A stretch of DNA of 64,000 nucleotides from Corynebacterium pacaense (GTDB taxonomy: Bacteria; Actinomycetota; Actinomycetes; Mycobacteriales; Mycobacteriaceae). The notes under the pieces were generated by a model. The model was not told where the DNA came from and made no database searches. It saw only the letters and a list, made by a program, of their open reading frames with translations. The position numbers and the translations under genes are program-made. Location: NCBI RefSeq assembly GCF_900169525.1, contig NZ_LT821239.1, forward strand, positions 434,001 through 498,000, written 5' to 3'. Positions 1 through 8,451 of this stretch are shown one piece after another; position 1 is the first letter of the stretch, and every line of letters begins with the position of its first letter.

Positions 1-747
1 GCGGTGCTGAAGCCCGCGGGTATCCTCCTCGGCGGGAACGGAGGAGAGGTGGCCGGGGTTGCGGGCGGGGGCCAGCGCCGCCTCGAGGAGCGCCGTGGTC
101 GCCGCGGGCAGGTACCCGCGGATGAAGCTGCCCCCGTCGGCGTCGGGTGCGCCGATGACGAGGTGGCGCCGGCGGGCGCCGGCGCTGGGATCCCTGCCGG
201 TGTGTGCGTCGTTAAGCATTGCGACCTGCTCACGGATCCAGGTGCGCAGGTCCGCGAAAGAGCGTGTCGACGCCTCCTCCGCCGCCCTCACCCTCAACCC
301 GTGGAGTTCCGGCCGATTCTGCAGCTTCTTGAGTTCCCTTTCGAGAAGCTTCTGCTTCTCGGCACTGATGGCGTGCCGGTGCAGGACATCCCTTCCATAG
401 GCGCGGGCATCCTCATCGGTGTGTTCATCCATCTGGCCGAAGTCCCTCAATCCGAGGCGGAGCCGGGAGAGCGCCTCGGGCCGGGAGATGTCGAGGTGCT
501 GCGCCAGGAAGTCGACGGGCCGCGTGGATCCGACAAGGTTGCCGGCCCTGGCTTCCCGGACGGACTGTGCGAAGGCGGAATCGATCAGCGTTTTCTGATT
601 GAATGCCCGCTCGAGCTCGATGACCGCATCAAGGTTCTCCCTGGTTGCTTTGGTGGCGCCGATGTCCTCGATGAACAGGGCGGCGAGGGCGGTTATGGAA
701 CGACTGATTGCCTGGGTCAATTCGCTTATGGAAGCCATGGTCGACAT
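1..747 (-). CDS. DUF222-type HNH endonuclease family protein (5' part only)
   Basis: The open frame runs from ATG at 747 off the left window edge, giving 249 codons without a stop. The protein begins MSTMASISELTQAIS, has a helical N-terminal half with the stretch RPEALSRLRLGLRDFG, then a charged segment around HAISAEKQKLLERELKKL (about residues 145-165). This is the pattern of the large actinobacterial DUF222/13E12-repeat family, whose C-terminus normally carries an HNH nuclease domain. That domain would lie outside the window, so nuclease activity cannot be judged. An in-frame ATG at 738 is an alternative start; neither has a convincing ribosome binding site. The family is variable and multicopy in corynebacteria. 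Three copies of the genome-wide CGCYTATGGAAG motif family lie in or at this gene (392, a degenerate one at 691, 723). Confidence 0.72.
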   Translation of the reverse strand, partial: MSTMASISELTQAISRSITALAALFIEDIGATKATRENLDAVIELERAFNQKTLIDSAFAQSVREARAGNLVGSTRPVDFLAQHLDISRPEALSRLRLGLRDFGQMDEHTDEDARAYGRDVLHRHAISAEKQKLLERELKKLQNRPELHGLRVRAAEEASTRSFADLRTWIREQVAMLNDAHTGRDPSAGARRRHLVIGAPDADGGSFIRGYLPAATTALLEAALAPARNPGHLSSVPAEEDTRGLQHR

Positions 748-984
748 GAAAGCAGAGGTGCCCCGGTTCTGGAAAGCAGCAGGTCCGGGAAACTGTGGAT
801 ATCCGGAGCCTGTCCACAGGATGGGGCGATCGCGGGAACTGGGGGGAACCGGAAGACCCTTCCGGGAGTCCAACCATTCCTCGGGGTGGGCGCATACCCG
901 GTGGATTCCCGCCCGCGGCTTCCATAGGCGTCCGCGGTGACATCCACCGTCCGGCTCCGCCGCTTATGGAAGGACATGGTTTCC

Positions 985-1012
985 TTGCGCCGGTGCCGCT
1001 CTGTGCTATATT
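985..1012 (+). promoter_or_regulatory. Promoter of the ABC importer operon
   Basis: TTGCGC (985-990) and TATATT (1007-1012) are separated by 16 bases, a good corynebacterial -35/-10 pair, predicting transcription start near 1019. It lies upstream of the ABC operon that begins at 1084. The rest of the 336-base gap between the divergent genes holds motif copies at 919 and 961 and nothing else recognisable. Confidence 0.55.
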
Positions 1013-1024
1013 TGCAAAGCTTAC

Positions 1025-1039
1025 TGAAAACAGTTTCCA
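1025..1039 (+). promoter_or_regulatory. Zur-like operator palindrome
   Basis: TGAAAACAGTTTCCA is a near-perfect inverted repeat lying about 6-20 bases after the predicted transcription start, where a bound repressor would block the ABC operon. It resembles the corynebacterial Zur box, an AT-rich TGAAAA...TTTTCA palindrome, matching both arms but not the centre. Known: Zur represses zinc uptake genes when zinc is plentiful. Inferred: this operon is metal-responsive. Another Fur-family or unrelated repressor is possible. Confidence 0.45.
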
Positions 1040-1083
1040 CTTGAATGTGTGATACATCGGGAACTCCGGGGAAGGAGGATGGC

Positions 1084-1845
1084 ATGGCCGGTGCACTGCT
1101 GCGTGCAACGGACGTCACGATGAGACGTCACGGGGCACGCCGTGACGGGCCCGCATCCCCACTGATCGACAACGTCAGTCTGGACATCGGCGAAGGGGAG
1201 CGGGTGGCCGTCATCGGGCGTTCGGGTTCGGGGAAGTCGCTGCTCGCCGGCGCACTCAGCGGCACCGTGCCGGCGACACTTTCCATAAGCGGAACGGTCA
1301 CCTTCGATGGTCGTGCTGTGACCGCACGAACGGTGGGGGACCGTGGCATCGTCGTCGTGCGCCAGGACAGCGCCGACGCCCTGAACCCACTGGTCATGGT
1401 CGCTGAACAGATGGGGATTCCGCTCCGGGTACGGGGAGTGGACAGCACGAACGCCGCTGAGTTTCTCCGCCGCGTCGGGATGGATGATCCGGAGCGGATC
1501 CTGCATTCCTACCCCGGGGAACTCTCCGGAGGACAGCGTCAGCGGGTGTGCGTGGCACTCGGTCTGGCCTGCGCACCCAGGCTGCTGATCACCGATGAAT
1601 CCACAACCGCCCTGGATGTGATCAATCAGGCGGTCGTGGTTGAGGCGCTGGGCGGTGTGGAAACCCTGGTGTTCATCACCCACGACCTGGCGCTGGCGGC
1701 ACAGCTGTGCACCCGCGTTCTGGTTATGGAAGCCGGACGCATCGTGGAGGACGCGTCGCTCACCGAGGTCCTGGGCAATCCGGTTCGGGACATCACCAGG
1801 TCTCTGGTCGAGCAGGCGAAGCGGCGGGGCGGGTGGGTGGCGTGA
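1084..1845 (+). CDS. ABC transporter ATPase, oligopeptide/opine/nickel type (first subunit)
   Basis: A 253-residue ATPase of the DppD/OppD/NikD/CntD class. Walker A GRSGSGKS, signature LSGGQRQR, Walker B LLITDES and the switch histidine FITHD are all present, so it should hydrolyse ATP at the inner membrane. It lacks the usual C-terminal oligopeptide extension, so it is short for OppD. The ATG at 1084 follows GAAGGAGG with good spacing; an upstream in-frame ATG at 1045 would remove the leader and overlap the operator region. It is first in a tightly coupled operon with a second ATPase (4-base overlap), a binding lipoprotein and a fused permease. The substrate cannot be read from the ATPase; the neighbouring exporter and biosynthetic genes suggest a metal chelate. 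Confidence 0.85.
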   Translation: MAGALLRATDVTMRRHGARRDGPASPLIDNVSLDIGEGERVAVIGRSGSGKSLLAGALSGTVPATLSISGTVTFDGRAVTARTVGDRGIVVVRQDSADALNPLVMVAEQMGIPLRVRGVDSTNAAEFLRRVGMDDPERILHSYPGELSGGQRQRVCVALGLACAPRLLITDESTTALDVINQAVVVEALGGVETLVFITHDLALAAQLCTRVLVMEAGRIVEDASLTEVLGNPVRDITRSLVEQAKRRGGWVA

Positions 1846-2639
1846 GCGTGGCACTGACCCTCAGGGGCGACAGTCTCAGCCGTGTCCACACCCGGCCCGG
1901 AAGGCGGGGACGCGGTGGGACGGTCGCCGCGGTCTCCGATGTCAGCCTGTCCCTGGAACCGGGGCAGCGGATGGCCATAGTCGGGCGTTCCGGGTCGGGA
2001 AAGTCCACCCTGCTGCGGATGCTCCTGGCGCTGGACCTCCCGGATTCCGGTGGTGTGAGCTACGGGGGTCGGAAGGTGGAACCGGGGTCGCTGCGGAGTC
2101 TGCGGTGGTACCGCCGCAGTGTCCAGTACATCCCCCAGGATCCGGCGCTGAGTCTGAGTCCGCGGATGTCTGTCGGCGCGCTGGTCTCCGACCCCCTGCG
2201 CAGACTTGGGATCGAAGGCGATCACCGGGGGATGACCAGAAGGGCCCTGGCGCAGGTGGATCTGGGGCCGCGGTTCGAGTCCCGCCGTCGCAACGAGCTC
2301 TCGGGTGGTCAGGCGCAGCGGGTGGCTATCGCCAGGGCATTGGCGATCGGTGCCGGGACCCTGCTTGCCGATGAACCGGTCAGCGGCCTAGACCTCCCCC
2401 TCAGGGATGAGACGCTGGAACTGCTGCACCGATTGTCCGTCGAGGGGGGAATGTCGATTCTCATGGTCACCCACGACCTGGAGGCCGCCGCCCGGTTGTG
2501 CACCGACGCCATGGTGATGTCGGCGGGTGAGGTGGTCGAGCGCGCGCCGATCTCCCAGCTGCTGAGTTCACCGGCGCACCCGGAAACCCGGCTGCTGCTG
2601 AGATCGGTGCCCCGCTTACCGACGCCCCTCTCCCCATAG
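1842..2639 (+). CDS. ABC transporter ATPase, oligopeptide/opine/nickel type (second subunit)
   Basis: A 265-residue partner ATPase of the DppF/OppF/NikE/CntF class with Walker A GRSGSGKST, signature LSGGQAQR, Walker B LLADEP and switch histidine MVTHD. The GTG start at 1842 overlaps the stop of the preceding ATPase gene (GTGA), indicating translational coupling; a second GTG at 1848 is possible. Both ATPases retain complete active-site motifs, so the importer probably uses a heterodimer. A 50-base gap containing an SD separates it from the binding-protein gene. Confidence 0.85.
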   Translation: MSVALTLRGDSLSRVHTRPGRRGRGGTVAAVSDVSLSLEPGQRMAIVGRSGSGKSTLLRMLLALDLPDSGGVSYGGRKVEPGSLRSLRWYRRSVQYIPQDPALSLSPRMSVGALVSDPLRRLGIEGDHRGMTRRALAQVDLGPRFESRRRNELSGGQAQRVAIARALAIGAGTLLADEPVSGLDLPLRDETLELLHRLSVEGGMSILMVTHDLEAAARLCTDAMVMSAGEVVERAPISQLLSSPAHPETRLLLRSVPRLPTPLSP

Positions 2640-2689
2640 AACATCCGGGCGTTCCCCCCAGACCGCCCACGACCCCATAAGGAAACCCC

Positions 2690-4222
2690 ATGTCTGTCAC
2701 CCCCATGAGAAAACCCCTCATTGCCGTCCTCGCCTCCATAGGCGTGTTCGCCCTGTCCGGCTGCTTCAGCGGTACCGGCACCTCGGCTCCCTCTGAGGGA
2801 ACCGGCGATGGTCGCATCTCCGTCGCCATGCTTCTTCCTCCGCGCAGCGGCTTGTCCCCCTTCAGCGATGATGCCTTCAAACTGTCGCGCTGGAGCACCG
2901 CCGAAACCCTCGTCGTACTCGATGATGAGGGGGAGGCCCAGCCGGCCCTGGCGACCGGGTGGACCAGGGAGGGCCCCGACACGTGGCGCTTCAGAATCCG
3001 GGAGGCAGTCACATTCCATGACGGCAGCGAACTGACGGCGGAGACCGTGGCCCGGGCGCTGAGCAGCGCAACCGAGGCGGTCCCGAAGCCGCGCATCCTC
3101 GACGGCGTGGACATGACCGTCACGGCCGATGACGGCGACGTCGTCGTGCGCACCGCCGATGAGGATCCGCTGGTGCCGCAGCGACTGTCGAGCCCGCAGC
3201 TGTCCATACTCTCCGCCGCCGCTTATGGAAGCGACGGGGTCGTCGATCCCGTCGGGCACGGCACCGGCGCCTTCGAACTCACCGCCGTCGACGGGACATC
3301 ATCGGCAACCCTCGACCGCTATGAGAATTACTGGGGGCACAAAGCCATCGCCGAGGGAATCGATGTCTCCTTCGTTCCCGATGGTACCGCGCGCGCGGCA
3401 GCTCTGCGCACCGGAGATGCGCAGGTCGTGGAGGCCATCCCGGTGGGTCAGGCCGCCCAGATCGATCAGGACATGATCATCGAGGTGCCCATGCCCCGTA
3501 CCAACACCCTCTATCTCAACACCAGTCGGGGGCCGTTCGCCGACCCGGCGGTGCGAGCCGCCGCCAATGCGGCGATCGACCGGGCAACGCTTGTCGACGG
3601 CGTCTATGAGGGCCGGGCCGACGAAGCGGTCGGACTCCTGGGACCTGCGTTGCCGTGGGCGGCGGAGTACCGCGACCGAGAGGGCTACCGCGCCACCATC
3701 GGGCAGCGGGCGGAGCCGGCGACCGTTGACGGCGTGGAGATCTCCCTGGGAACCTTCACCGACCGTGCTGAGCTTCCCGAGGTGGCGGTCCGCCTCGAGC
3801 AGCAGCTCGAGGCGGTCGGATTCATCGTCAACCAGGATGTCCGCGAATACCAGTACATCGAGTCCGATGCCATCGACGGGGCCTTCGACGCCTTCATCCT
3901 CTCCAGGGCGACCGTCCTGGACTCCGGGGACCCGGTGGCCTACATGTACAGCGACTTCGCGTGCGAGGGCTCCTTCAACATCTCCCAGTTCTGCGATCCG
4001 GACGTTGATCGCGCACTCGAGCAAGCCGCGGCCCTGGAGCAGGGGACCGCACGCAAGGAGGCCATCATGGGCGCCGAGGCGCTCATCCTGAAGAACACCG
4101 CAGCAATCCCGTTGCTGCACGAGCGCGTCATCCAGGGGGAGGCCGTGGGCGTGAGCGGAGTCGCCCGCGATTCCCGCGAACGCGAGCTGATCACCCCGGA
4201 GTCGAAGGTTGAACTCGGCTAG
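2690..4222 (+). CDS. ABC transporter substrate-binding lipoprotein (SBP family 5)
   Basis: A 510-residue extracytoplasmic solute-binding protein of the DppA/OppA/NikA/CntA family. An N-terminal signal peptide ends in lipobox LSGC (Cys about residue 25), so the mature protein is membrane-anchored outside the cell membrane. The family's usual motif region WRFRIREAVTFHDGSELTAE is present. ATG at 2690 is preceded by AAGGAA. It is third in the operon and its TAG stop overlaps the permease GTG start. Known members of this family bind peptides, nickel complexes, heme or opine-metal complexes such as staphylopine; sequence reading alone cannot choose. The locus context favours a metallophore complex (inference). 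Confidence 0.85.
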   Translation: MSVTPMRKPLIAVLASIGVFALSGCFSGTGTSAPSEGTGDGRISVAMLLPPRSGLSPFSDDAFKLSRWSTAETLVVLDDEGEAQPALATGWTREGPDTWRFRIREAVTFHDGSELTAETVARALSSATEAVPKPRILDGVDMTVTADDGDVVVRTADEDPLVPQRLSSPQLSILSAAAYGSDGVVDPVGHGTGAFELTAVDGTSSATLDRYENYWGHKAIAEGIDVSFVPDGTARAAALRTGDAQVVEAIPVGQAAQIDQDMIIEVPMPRTNTLYLNTSRGPFADPAVRAAANAAIDRATLVDGVYEGRADEAVGLLGPALPWAAEYRDREGYRATIGQRAEPATVDGVEISLGTFTDRAELPEVAVRLEQQLEAVGFIVNQDVREYQYIESDAIDGAFDAFILSRATVLDSGDPVAYMYSDFACEGSFNISQFCDPDVDRALEQAAALEQGTARKEAIMGAEALILKNTAAIPLLHERVIQGEAVGVSGVARDSRERELITPESKVELG

Positions 4223-5964
4223 TGTCTTCTCTCCGACGCTCCTCCTCCCGCACAGATACGCTGATCATCGCCGCTTCGCGCGTGGCTTCCATAAGCGCGG
4301 TCGTGCTTCTGATCGGCATGCTCCCGTGGTTGTCCGGCAACCGCCCCGAGTACACGATTCTGCGCGCACGTTATGCGGATCTGGAGGTCACGGAGGAAAA
4401 CCTCGCCGCCGTCCGTGAACAGCTGGGTCTCGATCGCGGACCGTGGGGAGTGTTCGCCGATTGGCTCGGCGGACTCGCCCATGGCAACGCCGGGCAATCC
4501 TGGATCAGCGGCAGGCCGGTGCTCCCCGGAATCATCAACGCCTTGGGAGTCTCGGTCACGCTTATGGGGTGCGCGATGATGGTCGCCTGCGTTGCGACGG
4601 CGGCGATCGCGGTGCCACCGATGGTGCGGGGCCTGAGGGGCCGACCGTCCCGGGGTTCGGGTCTGCTCGCCGTGGCCTTCACCGCGCTGCCGGAGTTTCT
4701 CCTCGCGGCCGTGCTCCTGGTTATCGGTGCGGTGTGGCTGGGCTGGTTTCCGCCCTATGGATGGAAGAGCCTGCACTATGCCGTTTTGCCGGCGCTCGCC
4801 CTCGGCATTCCGGCAGGCGGGTTGATCGGTCGGTTGATCTCGGATTCCATCACCGCGGTGTTCAGCGAGAAATGGGTGCTGACCTGGCAGATGGCGGGTG
4901 CAACGACGGTTAGGCTCGCCGGGGCGGTGTTCAGGCGTGCTCTGACGCCGGTGCTTCCCCAGGTCGGACTCGTGCTCATCGGACTGACCGGCGGCGCGGT
5001 GACCGTGGAGCAGGTCTTCGCGATCCCGGGACTGGGCCGGACCACCCTGGGCGCCGCCAGCTCCCAGGACATTCCCACCCTGCAGGCCGGGGTGCTGGCA
5101 CTGGTGCTGCTCGCTGTGATCGTGGGCGCCCTCACCGGGTTGGCCCGCCGGATTCTTCTGGGTCCGGCGCTGCACCAGGATTCCATGCCCGTCCAGATTG
5201 AGCAGCGGCACCTGCGGAGGCGTGACCTCGTTGTTCCGGTGGTCATCGCCGTTGTGCTGGCACTGATTATCATCACCGGGCTTCTCCGTGACCCCTTCAC
5301 CTCAGCCCACGGCAGGCTGGAGGGCCCGTCCCCGGCACTGCCGTTCGGGGCTGATGCGAGTGGGCGCGACCTGCTCGCCCGCGTCGGACACGGCGCGGTG
5401 ACCACGCTCGGCTCAGCCGTCGTGGTGGTGCTGATCTGCCTGGTGCTCGGCCTGGTGCTCGGGTGCTTTCCGCGGCTCCCCGTCGGCGTCTTCGAGATCA
5501 CCAACGCGGCTCCCCCGATCATCGCCGGATTAATCGTCGCCGCCATCGCCGGACCGAGCACGGGCGGGGCCGCGCTGGCGGTCGCCGCCGTCAGCTGGGC
5601 GCCACTGGCTGCGCACACCGGATCGCTGGTCACCGAGGCCAGGGCGCAACCGCATATCGCCATGCTGCCTGTCCTCGGCGTGGGGCGCGCCCGGATCCTG
5701 CTCGTCCATGTGCTGCCCACCGTGATACCCCCGGTGGCAAGGCACGCGGCTCTGCGTCTTCCCGGAATCGCCCTCGCCCTGGCAGCACTGGGTTTCCTCG
5801 GCCTCGGCCCGCATCCGCCGACCCCGGAGTGGGGTCTGATTCTCTCGGAGGGCATCGACTACGTGGAGCGCGCCCCGTGGGCGGTGCTGGCACCGGCCAC
5901 GGCGCTGGTTCTGTCCTCCATGCTCGCGGTGTCACTGTCCGCGCTGCCTCCGCGCCGCCGCTGA
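4222..5964 (+). CDS. Fused two-domain ABC permease (DppB-DppC type in one chain)
   Basis: A 580-residue membrane protein that joins the two normally separate permeases of a peptide/nickel importer. Residues about 1-310 are DppB-like: N-terminal membrane segment, periplasmic loop with VREQLGLDRGPW, and an EAA-like region near GLGRTTLGAA. Residues about 335-580 are DppC-like, with an N-terminal helix, the segment LPFGADASGRDLLARVGHGA and a C-terminal GLGPHPPTPEWGLILSEG. Both halves look complete, so the fusion is probably functional. The GTG start overlaps the SBP stop (TAGTG). Fused permeases are unusual in this family and may fix 1:1 stoichiometry. Confidence 0.85.
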   Translation: MSSLRRSSSRTDTLIIAASRVASISAVVLLIGMLPWLSGNRPEYTILRARYADLEVTEENLAAVREQLGLDRGPWGVFADWLGGLAHGNAGQSWISGRPVLPGIINALGVSVTLMGCAMMVACVATAAIAVPPMVRGLRGRPSRGSGLLAVAFTALPEFLLAAVLLVIGAVWLGWFPPYGWKSLHYAVLPALALGIPAGGLIGRLISDSITAVFSEKWVLTWQMAGATTVRLAGAVFRRALTPVLPQVGLVLIGLTGGAVTVEQVFAIPGLGRTTLGAASSQDIPTLQAGVLALVLLAVIVGALTGLARRILLGPALHQDSMPVQIEQRHLRRRDLVVPVVIAVVLALIIITGLLRDPFTSAHGRLEGPSPALPFGADASGRDLLARVGHGAVTTLGSAVVVVLICLVLGLVLGCFPRLPVGVFEITNAAPPIIAGLIVAAIAGPSTGGAALAVAAVSWAPLAAHTGSLVTEARAQPHIAMLPVLGVGRARILLVHVLPTVIPPVARHAALRLPGIALALAALGFLGLGPHPPTPEWGLILSEGIDYVERAPWAVLAPATALVLSSMLAVSLSALPPRRR

Positions 5965-6025
5965 AGTTGACCCCCGCTTCTCGACGCCCGCACCCACTCA
6001 ACCCGGGACGGCCACGGGGCGCGGC

Positions 6026-7303
6026 CTATGGGCGGCCGGTCGCCGCGCCGACCCTGCGGCAGAGGGCAACCAGGACGAGGGCGGAGGAGGCACTGATCAG
6101 GGAGAGCAGGAACCAGGGCAGCGCCGCCTGCGGTTGGGGGGTGGTGGCGGCATCCAGGAGGTGGCCCAGAAACAATGAGCTCCCGAGGACCGCCAGACCC
6201 CCGAAAGTGTTGAGGAAACCGAAGTACGCACCGAGGTTTCGCTCCCCGGCCAGAATGCCGACGAAGTCCCGGGCGACGGGTACGGCGAGCATCTGGCCGA
6301 GATGCATCAGGGTCAGCATCGTCACCGCGGGGGCCAGGGACCACAGGCCGGGCGGGGGTGGGAACACCGCCGCGACCGCGAGGAGGAGGAATCCCGCGGC
6401 AGTCAGGGCGAAACCGGCCCCGAGGCTTCGCTGTCGTGGCATCCGCTGGGCCCTCCTCCCGAGCGGAATCTGGAGCAGCAGGATGAGCACACTGGAGTAG
6501 ACGAACATCCAGCCGAGGTCTTCCTGGTGCCCCCGGGCGCGGGTGAGCTCGGTGGGCAGCGCAAGGTACTGCTGATTGTAGGAGACCAGGTAGGTGCTGT
6601 AAGCCAGCGCGAAGATGAGGAACACCCTGTTGCGCAGCACCGTTGACCAGCCCCGCAGCAGGGGGGTGGCAGTCCCGGTCCGGACCGCGGGAATCAGAAG
6701 GAGATGGGCGAGAAAGAGCAGGGAGAAGATCCCGGCGGCCACCCAGCAGGTGACGTCGAATCCGATGTCGATCAACAGGGCGCCGAGCACAGGGCCGAGG
6801 AGGGCACCGGTGCGGGAGAAGAATGTGTCAAAAGCGAAGACCTCCGCACGTGTTGTCGACCCTGCGCGCTCGGTGTCGCGCCCCGTCGTCGCCAGTGCGG
6901 CCTCCGCGGCGGGAGAAAACAACGCCGCCGCGAAACCGATGAGGATCACGCCGATCATCAGGTGCACCGTGGAGTCCGCCGACGCAGCGATGAGGAACCC
7001 CAGGACACGGATCGCGATTCCGGTCAGCAGCACGGGTCTGACACCGAAGCGATCGGTCAGCCCACCGCCGAGAAAGAACAGGCCCTGCTGGCTGAAGGTG
7101 CGCAGTCCCAGGACGAGTCCGACCATGGCGCCGCTGGCACCCAGAGACTGCGTCATGAACGTGGCCAGGAAGGGCACAACCAGGTAGAAGCCCACGTTGA
7201 ACATCAGCTGGGTCCACAACAGGAGCTGGACTGCCGTGGACAAGCCCCGAAAACGTCGGTACGCACCGCCGGGGGCAGCGGTTGTGGCGAGCTCCGTGGG
7301 CAT
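6026..7303 (-). CDS. MFS transporter, probable exporter
   Basis: A 425-residue, 12-segment major facilitator protein. The loop between segments 2 and 3 carries GGLTDRFGVRPVLL, the MFS motif A region typical of drug/H+ antiporters, and a charged central loop follows segment 6. ATG at 7303 has the strong SD AAAGGAGG. It converges with the ABC operon and diverges from the SbnA-like gene, so it lies within the putative metallophore locus. By analogy with CntE-type exporters it could export the product made by the next two genes; this role is inferred from position only. A TAAACT -10 is visible upstream in the divergent gap. Confidence 0.75.
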   Translation of the reverse strand: MPTELATTAAPGGAYRRFRGLSTAVQLLLWTQLMFNVGFYLVVPFLATFMTQSLGASGAMVGLVLGLRTFSQQGLFFLGGGLTDRFGVRPVLLTGIAIRVLGFLIAASADSTVHLMIGVILIGFAAALFSPAAEAALATTGRDTERAGSTTRAEVFAFDTFFSRTGALLGPVLGALLIDIGFDVTCWVAAGIFSLLFLAHLLLIPAVRTGTATPLLRGWSTVLRNRVFLIFALAYSTYLVSYNQQYLALPTELTRARGHQEDLGWMFVYSSVLILLLQIPLGRRAQRMPRQRSLGAGFALTAAGFLLLAVAAVFPPPPGLWSLAPAVTMLTLMHLGQMLAVPVARDFVGILAGERNLGAYFGFLNTFGGLAVLGSSLFLGHLLDAATTPQPQAALPWFLLSLISASSALVLVALCRRVGAATGRP

Positions 7304-7440
7304 TGTTGAGCCTGCCTCCTTTCAGTGACCACCTACTGCGGTGAGGGATCGATGCCCAAGTGAGTTTAGCCGTTCACCCATCTGCGGCCGCTGTGCCCGC
7401 TTATGGAAGCCAGGGGCAAAACATATATAGGATGATTTGC

Positions 7441-8451
7441 ATGACCTCCGGCCGTGGAAAACCAGTTGCCGGGATCACCGGTGCGGTGGGCAACACCCCG
7501 CTCGTGCGCCTGGCGCGCCTCAGTGACCGTGACGATATCCTCATCTGGGCGAAACTGGAGGAGTTCAATCCCGGCGGCAGTGCGAAGGATCGCACCGCAC
7601 TGGCGATGATCGACGCGGCGCTCAGCGACGGAAGCATGACGGCTAAGACCAGCATCGTCGAATCCAGCTCCGGCAATCTCGGGGTCGCGCTCGCGCGTGA
7701 GTGTCTCCTCCATGGCTGGGCGTTCCACTGTGTCGTCGACCCCCGGGTGAACCGGCGCACTGTGGCACTGATGTCGGCGTTCGGGGCGACCATCCACCGC
7801 GTCACCGCGCCGGATCCGAAAACCGGCGACTGGCTCATCGCCCGACGCGCCATGGTCCGGGAGCTGCTCATGGAGATCCCGGATTCCGTGAGCTTCGATC
7901 AGTACTCCAATCCCGCGGCGTTCACCGCGCACGCGGCCGGGACGATGAGCGAGATCGTCTCGGACCTCGGTCACGCCCCCGATCTGCTGTTCGTGGCCAT
8001 GAGCACCACGGGCACCATCGGCGGGTGTGCCAGGCACCTCGCTTCCATAGGCGCGCGCACCCTGGCCATCGGTGTCGATGCGGAGGGTTCCGTTCTTTTC
8101 GGAGGCAGCAGGGGGACGCGGGTCCTCCCGGGTTTCGGTGCGGGCGTAGCGCCGGAACTGGAGAAGAACGCCCATCCGCACGAGGTGGTCCGCGTCGCCG
8201 ACACCGCATCGGTGGTCGGCGCCCGCGCACTCGTCCACCGCGAGGGTGTCCTCGCAGGCGCCTCGGGAGGGGCGGTCGTCGCCGCGCTTATGGAAAGGAT
8301 CGGCGATTTCGCACCCGGCACCGAGGTCGTGCTTGTCCTCCACGATTCCGGGGCCTCCTACCTGGAGACGATCTACGACGATGCCTGGGTCGAGGAGAAC
8401 CTGGGAATGTGTGCCGGGGAGCTGCGGCGCCGCGAGGAGCTGATGACATGA
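7441..8451 (+). CDS. Cysteine synthase / SbnA-like PLP-dependent enzyme
   Basis: A 336-residue fold-type II PLP enzyme of the cysteine synthase family. It starts GAVGNTPLVRL, has the PLP lysine in NPGGSAKDRTA (about residue 47) and ESSSGNLGVAL, with the phosphate-binding glycine loop STTGTIGGC around residue 185. Known family members include CysK and SbnA, which makes N-(1-amino-1-carboxyl-2-ethyl)-glutamate, the precursor of 2,3-diaminopropionate in staphyloferrin B. The locus lacks an obvious SbnB, so the product is uncertain. ATG at 7441 was chosen because homology begins just after it; TAGGAT at 7428 would suit a leaderless transcript, or AGGATG could act as SD. The stop overlaps the next start (ATGA). 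Confidence 0.75.
   Translation: MTSGRGKPVAGITGAVGNTPLVRLARLSDRDDILIWAKLEEFNPGGSAKDRTALAMIDAALSDGSMTAKTSIVESSSGNLGVALARECLLHGWAFHCVVDPRVNRRTVALMSAFGATIHRVTAPDPKTGDWLIARRAMVRELLMEIPDSVSFDQYSNPAAFTAHAAGTMSEIVSDLGHAPDLLFVAMSTTGTIGGCARHLASIGARTLAIGVDAEGSVLFGGSRGTRVLPGFGAGVAPELEKNAHPHEVVRVADTASVVGARALVHREGVLAGASGGAVVAALMERIGDFAPGTEVVLVLHDSGASYLETIYDDAWVEENLGMCAGELRRREELMT

Noticed and set aside
4-927. Long rightward open frame over the first gene
   Set aside because: Its protein is a proline/glycine/arginine-rich shadow; the opposite strand encodes the DUF222-family protein with normal composition.
7701-8447. N-terminal extension of the 905-aa fusion
   Set aside because: This part is the out-of-frame shadow of the cysteine-synthase-like gene; homology begins at MRVAIIGAGPRG, and the ATG overlaps the upstream stop.
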